A stretch of 64,000 bases of DNA from Schaalia suimastitidis DSM 15538 (GCF_000429105.1 NZ_KE386848.1:618434-682433), one strand, 5' to 3'; positions 45,740 through 55,104 are shown, numbered from the stretch's first letter. The notes: a model not told the origin generated them from the letters alone. A program made the numbers and translations.

Positions 45740-45919
45740 TTACTGGCCGCCTTTCTGAACAAAACCTTGGACGAAGGCGGCAGCGTTGGTTTCAAGGACG
45801 GCATCGATTTCGTCGAGGAGTGCGTCAATGGGTTGCACCTGGGCACTTACCTGGCCTGATGCGAAATCCTCGTCACCGTCACCGGTTGGTCCACCCGCGT
45901 AGATGTGCGTCTGGTCCAT
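45740..45919 (-). CDS. pup: Prokaryotic ubiquitin-like protein Pup
   Basis: A 59-residue protein translated directly from the minus strand between dop and pafA. It starts MDQTHIYAGGP and has an acidic, disordered N-terminal half. A helical stretch (IDALLDEIDAVLETNAAAFV) matches the segment that binds the coiled coils of Mpa, and the protein ends GFVQKGGQ. The final GGQ is diagnostic of Pup. The glutamine must be deamidated to glutamate by Dop before PafA can ligate it. ATG 45919 has AAAGGTGAT about 8 bases upstream. Confidence 0.97.
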   Translation of the reverse strand: MDQTHIYAGGPTGDGDEDFASGQVSAQVQPIDALLDEIDAVLETNAAAFVQGFVQKGGQ

Positions 45920-45989
45920 CGTGTCATCACCTTTCTTTAGCTTTTATGAGTCTGCCTGAATTGATGAGGCTTCGCATCTGCGGTGTCTC

Positions 45990-47540
45990 TTAATTGCCCG
46001 AAATAATGCGCTCAAGGAGCACGTGGTCGATGGTGTCGGCACTGGGCATAGGGATACGTACAAGGTCACCTGCACCCGGGTCAAAGATCACAGAAGTCCA
46101 CGATGCTTTCACTAGGTCAGGGCGCGTAGAAACGGCAAGGCCACGCAGATAAGCACGCGTATTGGTCGGGGCGTTCCACGCTGCCTTTTCCACCTGCGTC
46201 GGCGTGAAAAGACGCTTGACGAGGCCAGCCGCATCGAGCCGGTCGACGAGCGATTTTTCCGGCCTTAAGTCAGCCCACTGCAGATCCATCGCTGCCAGGC
46301 GCGCATCAGTCCAGTCACATCCGAGCCGGTCCTTTTGGCGCATCAACAACTGATATTTGCCCACCCATTCCACTTCCGTAGCCACCGACCACAGGTCGCT
46401 TTTCATGCGGTCAAGGATGTCTTGCCACAGGAAAAGAACGTGGGCTGCGTCGCTGTCAGGTTCAATACCGAGCCTTGCATAAGTCTCGAGCACCAAGTCA
46501 AGGTAGTGCTGTTGCATATCGATGCCGCTCCATGAGGCACCTGCCACAGTGGTCACATGGTAGTCAAGGTCCGGGTGGTGGCTTATATTCCACGTTTCCC
46601 TTACCGGATCGTCCAACGCAAGTGCATCCCATTGCATGCCAATGCCCTGTTCAATAGCCCATAGCACCAAAGTCGTTGTGCCAAAACGTAGGTAGGCGGA
46701 GTAGTCAAACAGGTTGGCGTCACCACCGATGACGTGGAGTCGGCGCCAAGCGGAAGGATTCGCGTGGGGTTCATCGCGGGTGTTAATGATGGGCCGGTTG
46801 AAGGTCGTTTCCAAACCCACTTCGTTTTCAACGAAATCGGCGCGTTGCGAGATCTGGAAACCTGACACCTCGCTGCGTTGCCCTCGCCCGAGGCGGCCTG
46901 AGCCACACAATATGGGACGCGTCACGAAAAAAGGAGTGAGGCCGCGAATCAAATCGTCAAGGTCGACGCGACGGGCCACCTGATAGTTTTCGTGTGTCCC
47001 ATAAGCGGCGCCTTTACCGTCGGTGTTATTTTTCACCAGCACAATGTCGCCACCTGGCGTGCCACGCAGGGCGTCCATGGCGCGCCGTGCGATCACGTCC
47101 CCAGCACGATCCCACAGCACCGCGTCAGATGGGCCTAGGGTTTCAGGGGCTGAATATTCTGGGTGAGCATGGTCAACGTAGACGCGCGCCCCGTTGGGCA
47201 TTACTGCGGTCGTGGCGGCAGGTAAGGCAAGTTCTTCAGCTGTTGGTCGCCTCATACGTTCTTCGCCACCTGAGGGTGCCAAGTGGTACGGGTCGTCAGT
47301 CAGAAGTGACGGGTCCGCCGCCGCACGGGACATGCGCATACCACGCAGGTCGTTGAGCGGATCTTCACCAGTGTAGTCCCAACGCACCGGTGCCCCTACC
47401 TGAGCGGGGGTGGCGCTACGGGAAAACCCAGCGACCGCCTCGACAATTGTGGTGGACAGTGCAACAGGATTTGCCCACGTGTTACCGACCTGGTAGATGC
47501 CGAATTCCGTTTCGGTACCAATAATGCGCCGCACGCTCAC
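45990..47540 (-). CDS. dop: Pup deamidase/depupylase Dop
   Basis: A 516-residue homologue of PafA that deamidates Pup and removes it from substrates. It begins SVRRIIGTETEFGIYQ, and the catalytic aspartate is in VYVDHAHPEYSAPE. Between these lies the Dop-specific loop (about residues 35-100), which PafA lacks, so the assignment to Dop rather than PafA is firm. The GTG start overlaps the mpa stop (GTGA). 70 bases separate it from pup. Confidence 0.96.
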   Translation of the reverse strand: MSVRRIIGTETEFGIYQVGNTWANPVALSTTIVEAVAGFSRSATPAQVGAPVRWDYTGEDPLNDLRGMRMSRAAADPSLLTDDPYHLAPSGGEERMRRPTAEELALPAATTAVMPNGARVYVDHAHPEYSAPETLGPSDAVLWDRAGDVIARRAMDALRGTPGGDIVLVKNNTDGKGAAYGTHENYQVARRVDLDDLIRGLTPFFVTRPILCGSGRLGRGQRSEVSGFQISQRADFVENEVGLETTFNRPIINTRDEPHANPSAWRRLHVIGGDANLFDYSAYLRFGTTTLVLWAIEQGIGMQWDALALDDPVRETWNISHHPDLDYHVTTVAGASWSGIDMQQHYLDLVLETYARLGIEPDSDAAHVLFLWQDILDRMKSDLWSVATEVEWVGKYQLLMRQKDRLGCDWTDARLAAMDLQWADLRPEKSLVDRLDAAGLVKRLFTPTQVEKAAWNAPTNTRAYLRGLAVSTRPDLVKASWTSVIFDPGAGDLVRIPMPSADTIDHVLLERIISGN

Positions 47541-49090
47541 GGTTGGCTCCTTATTGCCCGCACAGCAACAATTTCTTCAGCAAGGCCGATGGTACGCGCC
47601 CATTCTTGGGCAGAGGTGGATGCCGCCAGATCAACAGATTGGCGTTTTTCTTCTTCAACGCCAGCCAACAGGTGTGCTGTCGATAAGCCGTATTCGTCAC
47701 CGACCAGAGCAGCTTTAATGGCATGTTTCTTTGCTCGTTCAACGATGCCTGCAATTAAGGCGCCTGACAGCACATCAGAGAGGTAAATGCGCGTGGTGGC
47801 GCCGCTGGTAAGGTCAGCATCAAGGAGGGCATCGGCATCTTCTCGCCGGTACAGCAAGTCCAGTGCCGCCTCAATCATGCGGCTACGGGCCTGCTCCGCT
47901 CCGCTCGCCTTACTCACTTCTTCACTGTGCAGGGGCACGGTAGGGCCAAGGTGCTTGTGGAATATTTCAGCGGCCCCTGCACGATCCGGCCGGTCGACCC
48001 GGATACGCACGTCCAGGCGCCCTGGACGCAGCACTGCTGGGTCAATCATGTCTGCGCGGTTGGATGCACCAATGATCATGACGTTATCTAAAGACTCCAC
48101 GCCATCCATTTCCGCCAGAAGCTGCGGAACGATCATCGTTTCAACATCGGAGGATATTCCGGATCCGCGCGTGCGGAACAAAGCTTCCATTTCGTCGAAG
48201 AAAAGGACCACCGGCACATCATCTTGTGCCAATGCGCGGGCACGCGCAAAGATCGCGCGGATTTGTCGCTCGGTTTCACCAACAAATTTGTTGAGCAACT
48301 CGGGACCTTTAATGGACAGGAAGAAGGTTTTGGTCCCCGCCTTGCTAGATAGTGAATTAGCCACGGCCTTGGCGATAAGCGTTTTTCCTGACCCAGGAGG
48401 GCCGTATAGCAAAATACCTTTAGGTGGACGCAACCCAAAGTCACGGTACATATGCGGGTGCCGAAACGGCAGTTCCACAGCGTCACGTACCTGCCGGATC
48501 TGTTCACTCAAGCCACCGATGTCGTCATAGGTGACGTCAGGTATTTCTGGTGTGAGTAGCTGTTCGACGTCTGAGCGAACAAGACGTTCAAGGGCAAGCC
48601 CAGCTCTGAGGTCAACGACTACTGAGTCTCCAGGGCGAAGGTTACCGTGACGCAGTGGTCCTGCGAGTTGCAGCAAGTATTCGTAGCCGCCTTCACCGGT
48701 GACCAGTACTCGGTCAGGTTCCACCATTTCGCGAATCGAGGCCACGGTACCTGTCCGCGGCATTGTATCTGCCGCCACCGCAACCATTTTGTCGTCAACG
48801 CGCACCCACTGTCCGACACTCAGGTCACGCAGGTTAAGGTCAGGGGCGGCTGCCAAACGCATATGCCTGCCTGAGTAAACAACCTCAACCTGTCGTTCAG
48901 CAATATGTGCTGCAAGGAAAATGGCCATGGATTGCGGAGGACGGTTGATTTGTGTGAGTTGCTCTTGCATCTGGAGGAGCTGTGCGCGCGCTTGAGCCAG
49001 CGCGTTGGAAAGACGTTCGTTTTTTCCTTGAAGGGAGTCAACAAGTTTTTCCAGCTCCCTCATGCGGTGTGCTGCATAGTCGTCACTCAT
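47537..49090 (-). CDS. mpa: Pup-recognising AAA ATPase (Mpa/ARC)
   Basis: A 517-residue ring ATPase. Residues 1 to about 50 form the coiled coil that captures Pup (RELEKLVDSLQGKNERLSNALAQ), followed by two OB domains (about 55-195) and the AAA module with GPPGSGKT, pore segment KGPELLNKFVGETERQ and Walker B FFDEMEALF. The C-terminus ends AIRSQP. Mycobacterial Mpa ends in a GQYL-type tail that docks into the 20S proteasome; this is absent. It is shorter than the mycobacterial protein (about 609). The ATG at 49090 overlaps the trmI end by 8 bases. Confidence 0.95.
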   Translation of the reverse strand: MSDDYAAHRMRELEKLVDSLQGKNERLSNALAQARAQLLQMQEQLTQINRPPQSMAIFLAAHIAERQVEVVYSGRHMRLAAAPDLNLRDLSVGQWVRVDDKMVAVAADTMPRTGTVASIREMVEPDRVLVTGEGGYEYLLQLAGPLRHGNLRPGDSVVVDLRAGLALERLVRSDVEQLLTPEIPDVTYDDIGGLSEQIRQVRDAVELPFRHPHMYRDFGLRPPKGILLYGPPGSGKTLIAKAVANSLSSKAGTKTFFLSIKGPELLNKFVGETERQIRAIFARARALAQDDVPVVLFFDEMEALFRTRGSGISSDVETMIVPQLLAEMDGVESLDNVMIIGASNRADMIDPAVLRPGRLDVRIRVDRPDRAGAAEIFHKHLGPTVPLHSEEVSKASGAEQARSRMIEAALDLLYRREDADALLDADLTSGATTRIYLSDVLSGALIAGIVERAKKHAIKAALVGDEYGLSTAHLLAGVEEEKRQSVDLAASTSAQEWARTIGLAEEIVAVRAIRSQP

Positions 49091-50141
49091 CAGCGGCGCT
49101 CTCTGCTTCGGCTTCCACCCATGCGCGTGATTTTGCGGCAAGGTCACGCTTGACTTTGCGTACCTTCTTGTCGCTACTGACACGCAGGCCAACAGTGCTT
49201 TCAGACCAGCCGTCTTCGTGGTCCCACATGCCTCCTTTACCGTCGGCTGACGGAGAAGGGCGCGTTGTACGATCCTGCGCACTCACCCCTGGGGCAAGAC
49301 GCCGCGTGGTCACTAAGAAGCCTGTATGTGCCACCATACGGTGGTCTGGCCGCACCGCGAGGCCATCAAGGTGCCATCCGCGCGCCAATGTTTCCCACGC
49401 TTGTGGGTCGGTGAAGCCACCATAGCTGCGTAGATCTTCGACGAGACGCGACATTTGCGTCACCGTGGCCACATAGCAGATCATCACGCCGCCAGAGATC
49501 AATGCGCGTGCAACAGGCTCAATATTTTCCCAGGGTGCCAGCATGTCAAGGACAACCCGATCGACACTTGCCTCGTCAAGGGTTGCGAGGTGGTCAGCTA
49601 GGTCACCAACGCGCAGATCCCACGCGGGATGTGGTCGACCGAACCAGAGGTCGACATTCGCGCGGGCAATGTCAGCGAAATCGTCACGGCGTTCCACTGA
49701 AATAAGGCGCCCAGTGGTACCTACAGCGTCCAATAGCGCCAGGCTGAGTGCACCAGAACCAGCGCCTGCTTCAACGACAGTCGCGCCAGGAAATATGTCA
49801 CCGTAGTGAATAATCGTGCCGGCGTCTTTGGGGTAAACCACAGCTGCACCTCGTGGCATGCCCATGACGTAGTCGTGACGAAGCGGACGCAATACTTGGA
49901 ATTGGCGACCTTCCTGGGTGGTGATGACCTGCCCGTCGGGCCTGCCAATGAGGTCATCGTGGTGAATATCGCCTCTATTCGTTTGGAAGTAGCCTCCCTC
50001 AACCAAGGTAATCGTGTGGAGACGCCCTTTCGGATCTTTAATTTGGACGCGATCACCCACGCGCAAAAGACCGCGGCGCGTTTCTTGTCCTATAGGCCGC
50101 AGATGATCGGGCGTAGGCATAGTCTGGCTGTCAGTATTCAT
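49083..50141 (-). CDS. trmI: tRNA (adenine-58-N1)-methyltransferase
   Basis: About 352 residues. It has an N-terminal small beta domain, then a Rossmann methyltransferase with the SAM motif VVEAGAGSGALSLALL, the YPKDAGTIIHYGDIFPG stretch and DMLAPWE. It methylates A58 in the T-loop of tRNAs. About 60 C-terminal residues after the fold are charged and probably disordered. The gene regularly precedes mpa/arc in actinobacteria. The start is either ATG 50141 or the adjacent GTG. Confidence 0.94.
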   Translation of the reverse strand: MNTDSQTMPTPDHLRPIGQETRRGLLRVGDRVQIKDPKGRLHTITLVEGGYFQTNRGDIHHDDLIGRPDGQVITTQEGRQFQVLRPLRHDYVMGMPRGAAVVYPKDAGTIIHYGDIFPGATVVEAGAGSGALSLALLDAVGTTGRLISVERRDDFADIARANVDLWFGRPHPAWDLRVGDLADHLATLDEASVDRVVLDMLAPWENIEPVARALISGGVMICYVATVTQMSRLVEDLRSYGGFTDPQAWETLARGWHLDGLAVRPDHRMVAHTGFLVTTRRLAPGVSAQDRTTRPSPSADGKGGMWDHEDGWSESTVGLRVSSDKKVRKVKRDLAAKSRAWVEAEAESAADE

Positions 50142-50290
50142 CACCGTTGAGTCTATCGCCCACGCTCACGTATGTGCCGCGATATTTCATGCCTGCGGCC
50201 CTATTTCACATGCGGATAACACCACTGGTTGCGCATGTGTCACCGGTGTCAACTTCGGCCAATGCCACCGTTGGAGGTTACGGTTAACCT

Positions 50291-51130
50291 ATGACGAATC
50301 CAGCTCAGTGGGAACCGGCATTATCTGCGTCACGCGCGAAGGAATATCAGCGGTGTCCTCTGCAATATCGCCTCCACGTCGTTGACGGCATAAAGGAGCC
50401 TCCTACACGTGCCACAGCACTTGGCACAATGGTGCACGCCGCTTTAGAACATCTCTACGCCCTCCCACCCGAGCAGCGCACACCTGAGGCTACCCGGCGG
50501 CTGCTTGACGAGGCGTGGGCGGAGCTTTGCGAAAAAGATCCCCAGGTACGCGCGCTCTTTGCACCGTCATCCCACGACGACACTGAGCATCTGCAGGAAG
50601 CATACGAACTCATCAACTCCTATTTTGGTGTGGAAAATCCGCAGCGTCTCGCGCCATCGGCCTGCGAGCAGCTCACTGAAGCAACAACCCCTGGTGGGGT
50701 GCGACTACGTGGCATTATTGACCGCGTAGACCGTGCACCCTCGGGCGCTATCCGTGTGGTGGACTATAAAACAGGTAAGGCGCCCTCTCCCCGCTACATT
50801 GAGGATGCGCTGTATCAGATGCGTTTTTACGCGCTCCTCATGCTGTTAAAGGGTGAGCTGCCCGCCCGGCTCCAATTGCTGTACATGCGCTCCCAGCAAG
50901 TCCTCACCCTTGATCCGAAAGTTGAAGATATCGAGTCTTTTGGGCTCGGTGTTGAGCGTCTATGGGAACAGATTGAATCCGATGCCAGTCGAGGATATTT
51001 TGCACCGAGACGCAATCCACTCTGTCAGTGGTGCGGCGTGCAAGCATCGTGTCCCGTATTTGGTGGCACAATACCCCCGCTCCCCGAAAATGGTATTGCC
51101 CGCCTACTTCGTACCCGCGTCGCGCTTTAG
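50291..51130 (+). CDS. RecB-family PD-(D/E)XK nuclease with likely Fe-S cluster
   Basis: A 279-residue nuclease-fold protein. Nuclease motifs are GIIDRVDRA and VVDYKTGKAP (the D...DYKTGK pair), and LGTMVHAALEH precedes them. Four cysteines are arranged as in Cas4 and AddB: one in EYQRCPLQYR and three in LCQWCGVQASCPVF, predicting a 4Fe-4S cluster that staples the domain. It has no helicase domain and is divergent from trmI; the gene pair is common in actinobacteria. The substrate is unknown, and involvement in DNA processing is inferred. Confidence 0.9.
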   Translation: MTNPAQWEPALSASRAKEYQRCPLQYRLHVVDGIKEPPTRATALGTMVHAALEHLYALPPEQRTPEATRRLLDEAWAELCEKDPQVRALFAPSSHDDTEHLQEAYELINSYFGVENPQRLAPSACEQLTEATTPGGVRLRGIIDRVDRAPSGAIRVVDYKTGKAPSPRYIEDALYQMRFYALLMLLKGELPARLQLLYMRSQQVLTLDPKVEDIESFGLGVERLWEQIESDASRGYFAPRRNPLCQWCGVQASCPVFGGTIPPLPENGIARLLRTRVAL

Positions 51131-51984
51131 GCGGTAGCCACTGTTGATGTGGCATCAATGACGCCGCTCAGCAGTAAAACCGCCAGGACCGCCGCCAATG
51201 CCAGGCGATACCACACAAAGAGCGCGTAGGACTTGGTGGACACCAACTTTAAAAACCAAATGATGACAATCCAGCCGACTGCGAAACACACCAACGTCGC
51301 CAAAATTGTTGGCCCTACGGGAACCGATTCACCGCCAGTGATGACTTTAGAGAGTTTATACAGGCCCGATGCGAAGACAGCTGGGAGGGCAAGGAGAAAT
51401 GAGTATCGTGCGGCAGCCTCACGCGTATATCCAAGGGCACGCCCCATGGTGATCGTGCCACCTGAACGGGATACGCCGGGCACAAGTGCCATCGCCTGAG
51501 CGATGCCATAAGCAATGGCGTCGCGCCACGACAGGGTCGCCAAGGTTTTTTCTTTGGGGGCGAAGCGGTCGGCTGTACCAAGTAGTATGGCGAAAAAAGC
51601 GAGCATAAAGACGGTGACCCACAGGTTTCTGAAAGTCGTGTCAATCCAGTCTTCCAAAAGGAGCCCAAGGATGGCGATTGGCATGGAGCCAACGATGATC
51701 ATCCATCCCATCCGCACGTCCGGGTCCGATTGCGACACGTCGCGCACCTTTTTGCCGAGAGGTAAAGCGGCAAACCATTTGGACAAGATCCGCACGATGT
51801 CTTTCCAAAAGACGATAAGTACTGCCGCTTCTGTCCCAATTTGAATGATGGCGGTAAAGCCTGCACCGGGATCTTGCATACCTGTCAGTTCCCCGACGAT
51901 CCGCAGATGGGCAGATGACGATATGGGAAGAAATTCGGTGAGGCCTTGTACCAAGCCCATAATGAGTGCGTCGAGCCATGTCAT
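51127..51984 (-). CDS. uppP: Undecaprenyl-diphosphatase
   Basis: About 285 residues with eight membrane segments. The two catalytic stretches are GLTEFLPISSSAHL and LVPGVSRSGGTI. It dephosphorylates undecaprenyl diphosphate so that the lipid carrier can be reused in wall synthesis, and raises bacitracin tolerance. The start at 51984 (MTWLDALIMG) matches family N-termini; a longer reading frame exists upstream. Its end overlaps the nuclease gene by 4 bases. Confidence 0.95.
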   Translation of the reverse strand: MTWLDALIMGLVQGLTEFLPISSSAHLRIVGELTGMQDPGAGFTAIIQIGTEAAVLIVFWKDIVRILSKWFAALPLGKKVRDVSQSDPDVRMGWMIIVGSMPIAILGLLLEDWIDTTFRNLWVTVFMLAFFAILLGTADRFAPKEKTLATLSWRDAIAYGIAQAMALVPGVSRSGGTITMGRALGYTREAAARYSFLLALPAVFASGLYKLSKVITGGESVPVGPTILATLVCFAVGWIVIIWFLKLVSTKSYALFVWYRLALAAVLAVLLLSGVIDATSTVATA

Positions 51985-52050
51985 AGTGCCCACTTTAGAG
52001 CCTCCAGTGGCACATGCCGTACACATGATCATGCGCGTACCCTGGTAACC

Positions 52051-52995
52051 ATGGACATTCGCCGTTGTGGTACTTCTGGACTTCAGGTTTCTGCTCTAGG
52101 CCTCGGCACGCTCACGTGGGGTCGCGATACGCCGCCACACGAAGCTGTCGATATGGCTCGCATCTTCGTCGATGCTGGCGGGTCGCTTGTGGAATGTGCT
52201 CCCTGGTACGGCGACGGGCTTGCAGTGGACGTCATGGCTGAAACGCTTGCGAACGTTGGCCGTCATCATGTGCAGATTGCATGGCGAGGCGGCATGCGCC
52301 GACTGCCTGGGGACGTCGCGATGCCCAGTGCTGCCCGCGGTGCCCTACTCTATGCCCTTGATGAGGCGTTATCGCGTATGGGCACCGACTATGTTGATGT
52401 TTGTCTCGCAGTGCCAGATCAGACAGCACCAGTGGAGGAAACACTAGGCGCCTTGGAGTACATACTTTCTACTGGTCGTGCCCACTATGTAGGTTTGGAT
52501 GGTTATTCATTGTGGGATACTGCACTGGCCGTAGGTGCTGCATCGCGCGGTCACATCCCAACGATCAGCGTGGTTGAGGCAGATTTTTCTTTGGCAACCA
52601 CCCAGCGGATGAGTTCCTATGTCGACAAGGTACAGGGCGCCGGGGTTGGTGTTTTTGCCCGATCTCCGCTGGCTGCGGGGGTAATGACTGGCAAGTATCG
52701 GCACAGTACTCCCCCGGATTCGCGTGCTGCCTCAGAGCATCTTCAGCACACAGTGGCTCCATACCTTACCGCCAGCAGCACAATCGTTGAGGCCCTCGCT
52801 AAAGCAGCGCATGGTCTTGATCGGACGATGGCCGATGTCGCCCTCGCCTGGGTGCGTGACTACCCGGGCGTGACTTCGGCAATTATTGGACCGAGAACGC
52901 TACGCCAGGCGGAGCAGTTACTTGAGTTAGACGCTCCCCTGCCTGAGCCAATACGTGATGCGCTGACGGAGGTAAGCCTTAGTCCGTATCAATGA
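52051..52995 (+). CDS. Aldo/keto-reductase-fold protein lacking the catalytic tetrad
   Basis: A 314-residue TIM-barrel protein of the aldo/keto reductase superfamily: RRCGTSGLQVSALGLGTLTWG at the start (read as a family hallmark), GTDYVDVCL, and the NADPH-binding end AIIGPRTLRQAEQLL. Of the four catalytic residues, only tyrosine (Y53 in WYGDG) remains. Asp is replaced by E48 (VECAPWY for the usual VDTADVY), Lys by R79 (AWRGG for ATKGG) and His by V121 (VCLAVPD for a QVH-type motif). It therefore probably does not reduce carbonyls in the standard way, but may still bind NADP. It is divergent from uppP. Confidence 0.88.
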   Translation: MDIRRCGTSGLQVSALGLGTLTWGRDTPPHEAVDMARIFVDAGGSLVECAPWYGDGLAVDVMAETLANVGRHHVQIAWRGGMRRLPGDVAMPSAARGALLYALDEALSRMGTDYVDVCLAVPDQTAPVEETLGALEYILSTGRAHYVGLDGYSLWDTALAVGAASRGHIPTISVVEADFSLATTQRMSSYVDKVQGAGVGVFARSPLAAGVMTGKYRHSTPPDSRAASEHLQHTVAPYLTASSTIVEALAKAAHGLDRTMADVALAWVRDYPGVTSAIIGPRTLRQAEQLLELDAPLPEPIRDALTEVSLSPYQ

Positions 52996-53248
52996 CGACG
53001 ACGTCAAGGTCATCGTCGTCAAAGTCGTCCTCATCAATGTCGTCGTCGTCATCCACGTACATATCGAAAGGCAGCTCAACTTCGAACTGTGTGAAGAGTT
53101 CATCGTCGTAGGTGAAAAAGGCATCACGTAACCTACGCTCAGCTGCCTCAAGGACCGACTCGTTAACGTCGGCGCGGCGCGCCACCTCAAGGTGGTACTC
53201 GAATGCTCCGATAAGCGTGTCTAGGGCCTGGCGTGGATCTGTGCTCAT
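52979..53248 (-). CDS. Small acidic conserved protein
   Basis: An 89-residue protein. The first 55 residues are helical (RQALDTLIGAFEYHLEVARR, VLEAAERRLRDAFFTYDDEL); the last 30 are almost all acidic (DDDDDIDEDDFDDDDLD). Similar short proteins occur across actinobacteria and are sometimes labelled primosomal protein without evidence. The function is unknown; the acidic tail may mimic nucleic acid or bind cations. The end overlaps the aldo/keto reductase gene by 17 bases. Confidence 0.75.
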   Translation of the reverse strand: MSTDPRQALDTLIGAFEYHLEVARRADVNESVLEAAERRLRDAFFTYDDELFTQFEVELPFDMYVDDDDDIDEDDFDDDDLDVVVIDTD

Positions 53249-53278
53249 AGTCACCAGCCTACATTGCTTTGACCTGTT

Positions 53279-54376
53279 TTACGGCAGGTTGAGCTGAGCA
53301 CGTATCACAGAAACCATGAGATCTGTGCCCTTAATTTCAGCAGTCTGGTCGGCTCCGAGGATCCGGGTATTACCGTCGGCGTCGAGAAGTTGGGATGCGC
53401 CCATCGTGGGGCCAAGCGGGAGGATGACCCATTCTTTGGTGGGGCGATACACCGTGTCTGCGGTTCCACCTTCGAGTTGGGCGGCGATATTTGCGATGAC
53501 CACACGTGCTTGTTGGCGTGCAGCGTCTGCACGTTTTGATTCACGTACATCCGTAATGTCGCCGACAGCATAGATCCGGTCATAGCCGTTGACCTGCAGA
53601 TTCGGAGCGACGGTGATGGTGCCATCTGGATGCAAGGCGGACTCGTATTCTGTACCTGCCAGGTAACCTGTATTGGCTCGTGCGCCGTGGCATTGGAACC
53701 ACAGATCTGCTTCGATAGTGTCGCCTGCGGTTGTTTCTACGGTGAAGTGGCCCAGTTCTCCGACGTTGAATGGTGGCAGGTATGCGAGTTCTGAACCTGT
53801 GATCACGCGCACACCCAATTCGGCAAGTTGCGCGGAGATCTCTTCACGTAGTCGTGGCGAATAGCCGGGGGTGGACAGAATATCGGCGTCTTTTTCTACG
53901 ATGGTGATGTCAAGTTCAGGGAAGGTGTGGGCGAGTTCACCAGTGAGCTCGATACCGACCGTGCCACCACCCACGAGGAGGACCGAACGTGCTGCCGCAA
54001 GGTTGTGATGGAGCTGTTCGAGGCGCGCCTTAGCAACGACCGCTTTGGAGGAGGAATATTTCGCTGGGAATGGGTAGGTGGAGCCGGACGCGAGAACCAC
54101 ATAATCGGCTTCAATGGGATCTTGGCCGTAGATGTGAACGGTCTGTCCTTCCACACGCGACACGGTACCTTGTATGAATCGGCCATTGGTCAGCAAGTTG
54201 CTGTAAGGCATGAAAATTGAGTGCTCCCATACCTCGTCAACGGCGGCGCGAAGGGCTGCAGCATGGTGAACGAATTGGTCTTTTTGTTCCACCAGTATGA
54301 CCTCTGCCAGTGGGTCAAGTCCCTTGGCAACGGTTACCCCTCCGTAACCTCCACCGATAACAACGATGCGGGCCAT
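53279..54376 (-). CDS. FAD-dependent NAD(P)H oxidoreductase (NDH-2/FSP1-like)
   Basis: A 365-residue two-dinucleotide-binding flavoprotein. The FAD site is VVIGGGYGGVTVAKGL, the NAD(P)H site LLVGGGTVGIELTGEL, and the second FAD motif is YAVGDITDV. No redox-active CxxC is present, so it is not a disulfide reductase. It resembles AIF/FSP1- and NDH-2-like quinone reductases. It lacks a clear membrane anchor. The electron acceptor is not known; a membrane quinone is the best guess. Confidence 0.85.
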   Translation of the reverse strand: MARIVVIGGGYGGVTVAKGLDPLAEVILVEQKDQFVHHAAALRAAVDEVWEHSIFMPYSNLLTNGRFIQGTVSRVEGQTVHIYGQDPIEADYVVLASGSTYPFPAKYSSSKAVVAKARLEQLHHNLAAARSVLLVGGGTVGIELTGELAHTFPELDITIVEKDADILSTPGYSPRLREEISAQLAELGVRVITGSELAYLPPFNVGELGHFTVETTAGDTIEADLWFQCHGARANTGYLAGTEYESALHPDGTITVAPNLQVNGYDRIYAVGDITDVRESKRADAARQQARVVIANIAAQLEGGTADTVYRPTKEWVILPLGPTMGASQLLDADGNTRILGADQTAEIKGTDLMVSVIRAQLNLP

Positions 54377-54586
54377 GTGGTCCTCCTTATGTCAGTCGCT
54401 GACCTTATGGTCTCATTCTTCGCGATATCGCGCCAAGAGTGAGCATATTCATGAACCATACTTGACGAAGGTCACTGACCAGCGATGGTTGTCACTGGTC
54501 GAGGCACCCTGTCCGTCACGCTCATTGCTTACCTATGTCAGCATAGGATGATGCGCATTCTGGCCAAGCGCACGGGAAACGTCCCA

Positions 54587-55093
54587 TCAGTGAGAGTCGT
54601 CTAAACCTAATGCACGACGCACATTTGGGGGGAAGAAATTGGGGCCTTTCAGTACTTTGCCGTCTTCACGCAGGCGGACGGTACCGTCTGGCATCAATTT
54701 CGACAGATTGGAAGCCTGGACCTCGGCGAGCACGGCGTCAAGGTTGATGCCGCATTCAAGTGCCATCCCGTAAATGACATAAATCATATCCGCCAGCGCA
54801 TCTGCTGCCTCGACGACGTCACCACTGCCACTCTTGACGTCTCGCGATTTCACCAGCGATTCCTCGATGACGCCACGAGCAGCGTTCCCGTAGACGGCTC
54901 CAATAAGTTCAGCGAACTCTTCTGCAATCAGAGCAATACGCATGTCGATGCGATCAATGTCGAGGGTGGGTGCTGCGCCGTCAGCCAGGCGATTCGGCAT
55001 GGAGTAAGTTGCGTGGAATTGCTCCACGAGGTCGCCGGGCTTTGCCGGGTCTACGGTGAGTCCCGCGGGATAAGGGGACGGGGTTTGTGTCAT
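54587..55093 (-). CDS. MazG-like NTP pyrophosphohydrolase
   Basis: A 168-residue all-alpha protein with the MazG/PRA-PH superfamily metal motif EEFAEL...EAADALADMIYV (ExxE(x)nExxD). Such enzymes hydrolyse nucleotide triphosphates to monophosphate and pyrophosphate to clean the pool. It carries extra N- and C-terminal segments, and a loop GVIEESLVKSRDVKSGSG between the two acidic helices. ATG 55093 has GAGGA upstream. Substrate unknown. It follows the DsbA-like gene with an 11-base gap. Confidence 0.83.
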   Translation of the reverse strand: MTQTPSPYPAGLTVDPAKPGDLVEQFHATYSMPNRLADGAAPTLDIDRIDMRIALIAEEFAELIGAVYGNAARGVIEESLVKSRDVKSGSGDVVEAADALADMIYVIYGMALECGINLDAVLAEVQASNLSKLMPDGTVRLREDGKVLKGPNFFPPNVRRALGLDDSH

Positions 55094-55104
55094 CGCGTTG
55101 TCCT

